This document shows, one piece after another, positions 1 through 5,242 of a stretch of 5,242 nucleotides of DNA. This DNA is from JASJCP01 sp051155735 (GTDB lineage: Bacteria; Cyanobacteriota; Cyanobacteriia; Cyanobacteriales; Xenococcaceae). Location: assembly GCA_051155735.1 (NCBI GenBank), contig DAXETX010000287.1, forward strand, positions 1-5,242, written 5' to 3'. The notes beneath the pieces are model-generated. The model worked only from the letters and a program-made list of their open reading frames with translations, was not told the origin of the DNA and made no database searches. Position numbers and translations under genes: made by a program. Within the stretch, counting starts at the first letter, position 1; each line of letters begins with the position of its first letter.

Positions 1-1
1 T

Positions 2-2815
2 TTACTTGCGCCACCAACCCACAAACAACTTTTCTAATTCGATCCAAACAAACATGAGGCTACTAAATCCTAGGCAAATCAACAGTTGCTGGATGGTTAA
101 TATTTCTGTATCAAAAAAATGCCGTAAAGGTGGTAGATAAATTAACATCAGTTGCAAAATGGTAGTTACAATCACTGAAGTTAAAAGATAGGGATTAGAA
201 AAAAGATTGAGTTGAATAGTTAAGCGATCTGGCGATCGCACTGCGAGGGCGTGTCCCATTTGGGCAATACAAAGGGTGGTAAACACCATGGTTTTCCAAG
301 CATCAGGGTTGCCTGTGGTAGTTCCTGCCCGATAAGCCCAAACCATTAAAGTAATAGTCACAATGGCGAAAATAATCCCAATACGAATAATATAAAAGCC
401 CAAACCCCTAGCAAAAATACTTTCTCTGGGGCTGAAAGGAGGGCGTTCCATAATTTTCGGTTCAGGGGGTTCGACAGCTAGGGCGAGGGCGGGTAAACCA
501 TCGGTAACTAAGTTCATCCAGAGAATTTGCAAAGGAGATAAGGGGACACCTGGTAAACCAATTAGCGGGGCGGTAGCAATCACAATTACTTCGCCGATGT
601 TACTACCTAAGATGTATTTAATGAAGCGACGAATATTACTATAAACGACTCTACCTTCTTCGGTAGCAGCAACAATAGTGGCAAAATTATCATCGAGTAA
701 TACCATATCACTGGCTTCTTTGCTAACATCAGTACCTGTAATCCCCATAGCGATACCGATATCAGCTTGTTTGAGGGCTGGTGCATCGTTTACACCATCG
801 CCAGTCATTGCCACAAAACGGTCTTGTTTTTGTAAAGCTTGGACAATGCGCAGTTTATGTTCGGGGGCGACGCGAGCATAAATACTAGTGGTAATTACTT
901 CCTGTTCTAATTCTGCTTGGGAAATAGTTTCGAGTTCTTTTCCTGTGATCGCTCGCTCTCCTGGTGCAGTAATTTCTAGTCTTTCAGCGATCGCCCTAGC
1001 GGTGAGTTGATGATCTCCAGTAATCATGATGGGGCGAATTCCCGCTTGACGGCATTTTCTGACGGCTTCTTTGACTTCGGGGCGCGGTGCATCCATCATT
1101 CCGACTAAACCTAACCAAATCATTTCGGTTTCTGCGGTTTCGGGATGATCTTGAATTGTCTCTAGGGGTTTATAGGCAAACCCTAAGATTCTTAAAGCTG
1201 CTGCTGCTAGAGCTTCATTAGTTTGCAGAATTTGATTTCTTTGAGTTGTCTTTAAAGGTAAGATGCGATCGCCTTGTTGATAAGCCAGACATTTTTCTAA
1301 AATTATTTCGGGCGAACCTTTGGTAAATAACCCATATTTGGCATCAGCTACCACTAAGTGTTCTAGGGTTGCTAAGGGATAAATTACGCTCATGCATTTC
1401 CGTTCGGAAGTAAAAGGAAACTCGCCGACGCGGTTGGTGTGACTGTTGAGATGATGCTGATTCCAACCCGCTTTTCCTGCTAGAGATAATAAGGCTGCTT
1501 CTGTCGGATCGCCTAAAATCTCCCATTTTCCCTGAGTATTTTGAGATAAAGAGGCATCATTGCATAAAACACAAGCAATTAACAGAATTTGCAACTCTTG
1601 AGGGTTTTTAGTCGCTAAACTGGTTAAATTTGCTGTCTCACTACGAAATTCTCCTACAGGTTCGTATCCTTCTCCTGTTACTTCCCAAGAACCATCCAAG
1701 GTTACTACTTGTTGTACCACCATTTTATTTTGGGTAAGAGTACCCGTTTTATCAGAACAGATAGTATTAACAGAACCTAAAGTTTCTACTGCTGGTAGTT
1801 TACGAATCAAAGCCTGACGCTTTACCATCCGTTGTGTTCCCAAAGCCAAAGTTACGGTAATTACCGCGGGTAAACCTTCGGGTACTACTGCTACCGCCAT
1901 TGAGAGGGAAACTTCGACTAAATTTTGTAACTGACTCCAACCCGCTCTGATAACGCCAATTACAATTACTAAAGCGACTAGGGAAATCGCCCCACTCACC
2001 AAAACCTTACCTAATCCTGCCATTCTTTGCTGTAATGGGGTTGGCTCGGTTGCTACTCCTTGCAACATCTGGGCAATTTTGCCCAATTCGGTATTCATTC
2101 CCGTGGCGGTGACTACCGCTTTGGCTCTGCCCTGTAAAACTTCTGTACCAGTAAAAACTAAGTTCAGGCGATCGCCTAAAGGGGTAGCTTCTGGTAAACC
2201 CTGCTCTAGAGGCGATTTAAATACCGCCTGGGCTTCCCCTGTTAAGGCTGATTCTCTGATGTGAAGATTGGCAGCTTCAATAATTTGTCCGTCGCCACAA
2301 ATGCGATCGCCAGCTTCGAGAAAGATAATATCGCCAGGAACTAACTGTGCTGCTGGTACTTCGAGCTTTTTCCCTTCTCGCAACACTATTACCACAGGAG
2401 AAGCGAGATTTTTTAGGGCAGCTAGGGCTTTTTCCGCACGACTTTCTTGCAAATAACCTAAAACACCATTAAGAATCACGATCAAAAAAATTGCAATGGT
2501 ATCTTTAAAAGGGATTTCTCCTGGGGCAATTCCTGAAGCGCGCAGGTTCATTACATCCAAGATTCCCGAAATTATCGCTACAGCGATTAACATCAGTAAC
2601 ATAATGTCGCGAAACTGATCGAGAAAAATCGCCCAAGAACTACGCCCTGGTGCTTCCTCAATGGCATTAGTTCCGTAATACTGCAAGCGGTTTTGGACTT
2701 GGGCGGTAGTTAATCCTAATGAGCGATCGCTTTCTAAGTCGGTTAGAGTTTGCGTTACAGTTTGACTGTACCAACAGCGTTGAGAATTGGGAAAAGTAGG
2801 AGATGGTGAATTCAC
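2..2815 (-). CDS. pacL: P2A-type cation-transporting ATPase (PacL-like, probable Ca2+ pump)
   Basis: This 937-residue protein is a complete P-type ATPase that should couple ATP hydrolysis to Ca2+ export across the plasma membrane. Visible in order: an N-terminal cation-ATPase domain (about 15-80), TM1-2 (about 70-122), an actuator loop with T192-G-E-A, TM3-4 with P312-E-G-L-P, phosphorylation motif D355-K-T-G-T, nucleotide-binding K499-G-S-P-E, hinge T599-G-D and T671-G-D-G-V-N-D-A-P, then TM5-10. The Ca2+ ligands of SERCA are largely kept: E313 in TM4, N739 and E742 in TM5, N768, T771 and D772 in TM6. SERCA Glu908 in TM8 appears to be Gln852. Length matches bacterial PacL proteins (about 900-950). 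The start is GTG: the frame upstream is open to a stop at 2864-2866 but has no other start codon, and the next Met (M72) lies inside TM1. There is no Shine-Dalgarno. It is divergent from the plus-strand pair. The family is certain; Ca2+ rather than Mn2+ or Na+ is inferred from the ligands, and the symbol is by family resemblance. Confidence 0.95.
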   Translation of the reverse strand: MNSPSPTFPNSQRCWYSQTVTQTLTDLESDRSLGLTTAQVQNRLQYYGTNAIEEAPGRSSWAIFLDQFRDIMLLMLIAVAIISGILDVMNLRASGIAPGEIPFKDTIAIFLIVILNGVLGYLQESRAEKALAALKNLASPVVIVLREGKKLEVPAAQLVPGDIIFLEAGDRICGDGQIIEAANLHIRESALTGEAQAVFKSPLEQGLPEATPLGDRLNLVFTGTEVLQGRAKAVVTATGMNTELGKIAQMLQGVATEPTPLQQRMAGLGKVLVSGAISLVALVIVIGVIRAGWSQLQNLVEVSLSMAVAVVPEGLPAVITVTLALGTQRMVKRQALIRKLPAVETLGSVNTICSDKTGTLTQNKMVVQQVVTLDGSWEVTGEGYEPVGEFRSETANLTSLATKNPQELQILLIACVLCNDASLSQNTQGKWEILGDPTEAALLSLAGKAGWNQHHLNSHTNRVGEFPFTSERKCMSVIYPLATLEHLVVADAKYGLFTKGSPEIILEKCLAYQQGDRILPLKTTQRNQILQTNEALAAAALRILGFAYKPLETIQDHPETAETEMIWLGLVGMMDAPRPEVKEAVRKCRQAGIRPIMITGDHQLTARAIAERLEITAPGERAITGKELETISQAELEQEVITTSIYARVAPEHKLRIVQALQKQDRFVAMTGDGVNDAPALKQADIGIAMGITGTDVSKEASDMVLLDDNFATIVAATEEGRVVYSNIRRFIKYILGSNIGEVIVIATAPLIGLPGVPLSPLQILWMNLVTDGLPALALAVEPPEPKIMERPPFSPRESIFARGLGFYIIRIGIIFAIVTITLMVWAYRAGTTTGNPDAWKTMVFTTLCIAQMGHALAVRSPDRLTIQLNLFSNPYLLTSVIVTTILQLMLIYLPPLRHFFDTEILTIQQLLICLGFSSLMFVWIELEKLFVGWWRK

Positions 2816-2848
2816 AGGTAGTATTGTTTGATACCGTTTTATGTCCCA

Positions 2849-2854
2849 ATTATA
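2849..2854 (-). promoter_or_regulatory. Putative -10 box for the ATPase gene
   Basis: Read on the minus strand this is TATAAT, a perfect sigma70-type -10 hexamer. It would start transcription near 2842 and give a leader of about 27 bases before the GTG at 2815, consistent with that start. The region 16-18 bases upstream is only a T-rich run (opposite the A run at 2872-2877), so the -35 is poor or absent. This is inferred from sequence only, in AT-rich DNA where such hexamers also arise by chance. Confidence 0.45.
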
Positions 2855-2924
2855 AGAATTCTCTCAGTAACAAAAAATGATAAAGTTCGATCTTGACAGA
2901 AAGAATCTATTTCAGTAACCACAA

Positions 2925-2930
2925 TATAAT
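2925..2930 (+). promoter_or_regulatory. Putative -10 box for the transglutaminase-like gene and miaE
   Basis: This is TATAAT on the plus strand, predicting a transcript start near 2937 and a leader of about 20 bases before the ATG at 2958. If correct, the TTG at 2937 sits on the transcript's first base and could not be the start codon. No good -35 lies 16-18 bases upstream: a perfect TTGACA is present at 2893-2898, but 26 bases away, which is too far for a standard pair. There is no extended TGn motif. Confidence 0.45.
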
Positions 2931-2957
2931 CATAAATTGCTCGATCTCAATCAGAAT

Positions 2958-4607
2958 ATGACCCATAGCCCTTTATTAAGTAAAACTATTCGACCTGTCG
3001 CAGGTGGTTCACTTCATGGTATTGCTGCTTATCAAGCTAAATTGTGGGCAATTGATGCTCGTAATGGCTACTTGTTAGAAATCGATCCTCTGACAGATAA
3101 TACCAGAATTCTCAATTCAAGTAATACCGCAGATTTTATTGGGGCTACGGGAATTGCGATTGCTGATGAGACTCTTTGGTTTACCTGTGACGAAAATGTT
3201 TATTACTGTTCTTTAACCGCTAAAACTTGGCAACCACAATTGTTTACCCGACTTAGCGATCCAGCGGATGGAATTGCAGTCTGGCATGATACTGTTTATC
3301 TTACCTGCCAAAAAACAGGCGAAATCTTAATTTATAATCGCCAAACCCAAGAAAAAATTACCCATTTTTACCAGGTAGGAATTGGACGAGAAAACATTAC
3401 CGTAAAAGCAGAAGAGATTTGGCTCACCGATGAGCTTGAACAAACAGTATATTGTTTAGAAAGAGCCACAGGAGAAGTGCTTTTTAGCATTTTGACTCCC
3501 TTTGAAAATCCCATAGGAATAACTTTTTACCTAGAGCCTGAAACGCAACAAGAAATAGTTTATATTTGCTACGGTGGAAAAGAAGTTTATATTCGGGATA
3601 ATCCCAATGCTAATCCCAATTATGAATTACAATATCGCGATCGCACTTTGATCCATCCGTTGCATTTTAAATACAATGCTGAGCAAAAATATACTCTCTC
3701 CAATGGCTATTTAGTAGAAATGTCCTATGTCGAGGAAATTGACCCCCTCGATCCTGTAATCTTAGAAGATTTACAATGGCGCATCGCTTTACCTGCGGAA
3801 ACCCACCGCCAAAAAATTCGCCAAGTAACTCCTGTCGGCTTACCTTTTACCGAAGAGATCGAAAATGGTCAAAAAATCGCCGTTTTTAAGTTCGATCCCT
3901 TCACTACCGAAAAGCGTTATATCTTCGGCTGGAAAGCAGTGTTAGAAGTGTGGAGTATCAAATATCAAATTACGCCTCAAGATTGTGAAGTTTTACCACC
4001 ACTAGCCCCAGAGTTAAAAGAAAAATATATCGTTGATGATGATAATCTGGCAATGAACACCGAGATCATGCAACGGGCTGCCCAAGATGCGATCGCCAGA
4101 GAAACCAATATTCTCCGCAAAGTCTATAGTATTCGCAACTATGTCTATGACAAACTCAGTTATGGCATTCGCCCTCATATTGATACTCCCGATCTAGTTC
4201 TGAAGCGGGGTGTCGGTTCTTGTGGTGAATATCTCGGAGTTTTACTCGCTCTATGTCGCCTCAATGAAATCCCCTGTCGCACTGTTGGCAGATATAAATG
4301 TCCCCCTCATAGCGATCGCAAAAATGTTCCCCTTCTACCAGATTTTAATCATGTTTGGATGGAGTTTTATCTCCCTGGTATTGGTTGGCTACCGATGGAA
4401 TCTAATCCCGATGACATCCTCGAAGGAGGTCCTTATCCCACCCGATTTTTTATGGGGTTATCCTGGTATCATGCAGAAATGGCAAAAGGAGTACCCTTTG
4501 AAAGACTGATCGCTCAAGGTGTTCCTGTAGATAAAGAACAAGTCTCTATTGGGGAATTAGCGATTAATCACGTGCGATTTATGATTTTAGAAGAATTACA
4601 ACCTTAA
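2958..4607 (+). CDS. Beta-propeller-like repeat / transglutaminase-like domain protein
   Basis: This 549-residue protein has no signal peptide or membrane segment, so it is probably cytoplasmic. Residues about 20-215 hold five repeats of about 40 residues (near 20-51, 64-94, 105-136, 143-177, 186-215), each with a G-I-A or similar turn, a strand of the type L-W-F-T or I-W-L-T, and an I-Y-x-R/T-G-like end. This resembles NHL or streptogramin-lyase propeller blades. A beta-rich linker region (about 225-345) follows, then a transglutaminase-like core (about 375-500) with G-S-C422-G-E-Y, N-H465-V-W and W-L-P-M-E481-S-N. Cys and His are in the expected order; the usual acidic third residue appears to be Glu. 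ATG at 2958 is preferred over an in-frame TTG at 2937 (seven residues longer) because of codon type and the -10 position. There is no clear Shine-Dalgarno. miaE follows after 18 bases. The substrate is unknown: it could be a protease, amidase, cross-linker or a non-catalytic binder. Confidence 0.85.
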   Translation: MTHSPLLSKTIRPVAGGSLHGIAAYQAKLWAIDARNGYLLEIDPLTDNTRILNSSNTADFIGATGIAIADETLWFTCDENVYYCSLTAKTWQPQLFTRLSDPADGIAVWHDTVYLTCQKTGEILIYNRQTQEKITHFYQVGIGRENITVKAEEIWLTDELEQTVYCLERATGEVLFSILTPFENPIGITFYLEPETQQEIVYICYGGKEVYIRDNPNANPNYELQYRDRTLIHPLHFKYNAEQKYTLSNGYLVEMSYVEEIDPLDPVILEDLQWRIALPAETHRQKIRQVTPVGLPFTEEIENGQKIAVFKFDPFTTEKRYIFGWKAVLEVWSIKYQITPQDCEVLPPLAPELKEKYIVDDDNLAMNTEIMQRAAQDAIARETNILRKVYSIRNYVYDKLSYGIRPHIDTPDLVLKRGVGSCGEYLGVLLALCRLNEIPCRTVGRYKCPPHSDRKNVPLLPDFNHVWMEFYLPGIGWLPMESNPDDILEGGPYPTRFFMGLSWYHAEMAKGVPFERLIAQGVPVDKEQVSIGELAINHVRFMILEELQP

Positions 4608-4625
4608 ATTAAAATTGATTAGATC

Positions 4626-5225
4626 ATGTCTGCTGCTACTGGAGCTACCATTAAGATTTTACAAACCCCGACTAATCAGGTTTGGTTAGAACAAGCCTTA
4701 AACAATCTCGATACCATTTTGTTAGACCACTCCCACTGTGAACGGAAAGCAGCAGGAGTCGCGATTAATCTGATGTTTCGCTATCCTTCTTATACTAGTT
4801 TAGTCCGTCAGTTAACTGCGATCGCTAAAGAAGAATTAGAACATTTTGACCAAGTTAATCAGTGGCTCGAAAAAAAAGGCATTCCCCTAGCACCCCTCAA
4901 CTCGCCTCCCTATGGCGCAAAACTCAAAGCCCAAATTCGGCATCAAGAACCAGATCGCCTGTTAGACTCTCTTTTAGTTTCAGCTTTAATTGAGGCTCGT
5001 TCGCACGAAAGACTCGGTTTACTCGCAGAACATTGTCCAGAACCAGAATTAGCCAAATTTTATCGCAGTTTAATGGCATCAGAAGCCCGTCACTATGGGA
5101 TTTACTGGGTTTTGGCTACTTATTATGGCGATCGCACTATTTTAGACACTCGTTTAGCAGAACTATCTGCCGTTGAAAGTGAGATTCTAGCACATACCTA
5201 TCATGAGCCAAGAATTCATTCTTGA
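4626..5225 (+). CDS. miaE: tRNA-(ms2io6A37) hydroxylase MiaE
   Basis: This 199-residue ferritin-like diiron monooxygenase hydroxylates the isopentenyl group of ms2i6A at position 37, next to the anticodon, in tRNAs reading codons that start with U, using O2. It acts after MiaA and MiaB in the cytoplasm. The six expected iron ligands are visible as two E plus E-x-x-H half-sites: E39 (in H-C-E-R-K), E70 and H73 (E-E-L-E-H-F), E123 (I-E-A-R-S), and E153 and H156 (S-E-A-R-H-Y). Length fits the short bacterial MiaE form (about 200 residues; the enterobacterial form is longer). The C-terminus E-P-R-I-H-S resembles the usual family ending R-x-H-S-G, so little or nothing is missing. The ATG is 18 bases after the upstream stop with no Shine-Dalgarno and no terminator between, suggesting cotranscription. 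The stop codon TGA lies inside a possible IS200/IS605 right end. Confidence 0.93.
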   Translation: MSAATGATIKILQTPTNQVWLEQALNNLDTILLDHSHCERKAAGVAINLMFRYPSYTSLVRQLTAIAKEELEHFDQVNQWLEKKGIPLAPLNSPPYGAKLKAQIRHQEPDRLLDSLLVSALIEARSHERLGLLAEHCPEPELAKFYRSLMASEARHYGIYWVLATYYGDRTILDTRLAELSAVESEILAHTYHEPRIHS

Positions 5226-5242
5226 CATCCTCCCACCACGCT
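5222..5242 (-). mobile_element. Possible IS200/IS605-family right end, cut by the window edge
   Basis: From the miaE stop codon onward the plus strand reads TTGACATCCTCCCACC and then ACGCT. On the minus strand this is a G-rich run followed by GAGGATGTCAA, which matches my recollection of the right terminus of many IS200/IS605 elements with tnpB, including cyanobacterial ones: a hairpin stem, then GAGGATGTCAA. Only one arm of the proposed hairpin is in view, and no transposase is visible. If right, the element extends to the right and its edge supplies the miaE stop. This is recognition from memory over a short stretch, so moderate confidence only. Confidence 0.45.

Larger units (their letters stand above)
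232..5135. repeat. Dispersed HIP1 palindromes (GCGATCGC), 11 copies
   Basis: Exact copies of the octamer start at 232, 987, 1265, 2168, 2303, 2723, 3637, 4089, 4312, 4818 and 5128. Six are in the ATPase gene, three in the transglutaminase-like gene and two in miaE; none is intergenic. They are absorbed into coding as codon combinations such as A-I-A or D-R. HIP1 is a known hallmark of many cyanobacterial genomes; its function is not settled. Confidence 0.9.

Noticed and set aside
678..2456. Several 60-67 codon plus-strand frames opposite the ATPase gene
   Set aside because: They are antisense to conserved ATPase motifs, are low-complexity in composition, and have no start signals; they are shadows of the ATPase frame.
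2821..2836. GTAT/ATAC inverted repeat in the ATPase leader as a regulatory hairpin
   Set aside because: A four-base-pair AT-rich stem is too weak to support a riboswitch or attenuator call.
2855..2862. Palindrome AGAATTCT as an operator
   Set aside because: It is a single short AT-rich palindrome with no second copy near the other promoter; chance is sufficient explanation.
2893..2930. Perfect TTGACA (2893-2898) and TATAAT (2925-2930) as one promoter
   Set aside because: The spacer is 26 bases, well beyond the usual 16-18. TATAAT alone is kept as a possible -10.
2937..2957. TTG at 2937 as start of the transglutaminase-like protein
   Set aside because: The ATG 21 bases downstream is a better start codon, and the predicted transcript start falls at about 2937, leaving no leader for the TTG.
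4210..4509. 99-codon open frame inside the transglutaminase-like gene
   Set aside because: It lies fully within the transglutaminase core in another frame, shows no recognisable domain, and the overlapping frame carries the conserved C, H and W motifs.

Overview
The window looks like cyanobacterial chromosome. The palindrome GCGATCGC (the HIP1 element of cyanobacteria) occurs 11 times in 5.2 kb, where about 0.1 would be expected by chance, and all copies lie inside genes. Gene content agrees: a PacL-type P2A calcium ATPase and a short-form MiaE. I cannot name the genus from sequence alone.

Layout: a complete cation-transporting P-type ATPase gene fills the left half on the minus strand (2815 down to 2), read from a GTG start. 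A 142-base divergent intergenic region (2816-2957) separates it from a plus-strand pair. Each direction has a TATAAT-like -10 hexamer in this gap. The plus-strand pair is (i) a 549-residue protein with an N-terminal beta-propeller-like repeat region followed by a transglutaminase-like cysteine-peptidase-fold domain, and (ii) 18 bases downstream, miaE, the diiron tRNA-(ms2io6A37) hydroxylase. The close spacing and lack of a terminator suggest one transcript. The last 21 bases, starting at the miaE stop codon, resemble the right end of an IS200/IS605-family (TnpB-carrying) element that would continue beyond the window.

Functionally, the ATPase should export Ca2+ (or a related cation) across the plasma membrane using ATP. 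MiaE hydroxylates the modified adenosine at position 37 of tRNAs that read codons starting with U. The function of the propeller-transglutaminase protein is unknown, and it is the least understood item here. No CRISPR array, rRNA, tRNA or complete mobile element was seen. I do not see a clear new defence or mobile system; the best leads are the two-domain protein linked to miaE and the probable IS605-type boundary on the miaE stop codon.
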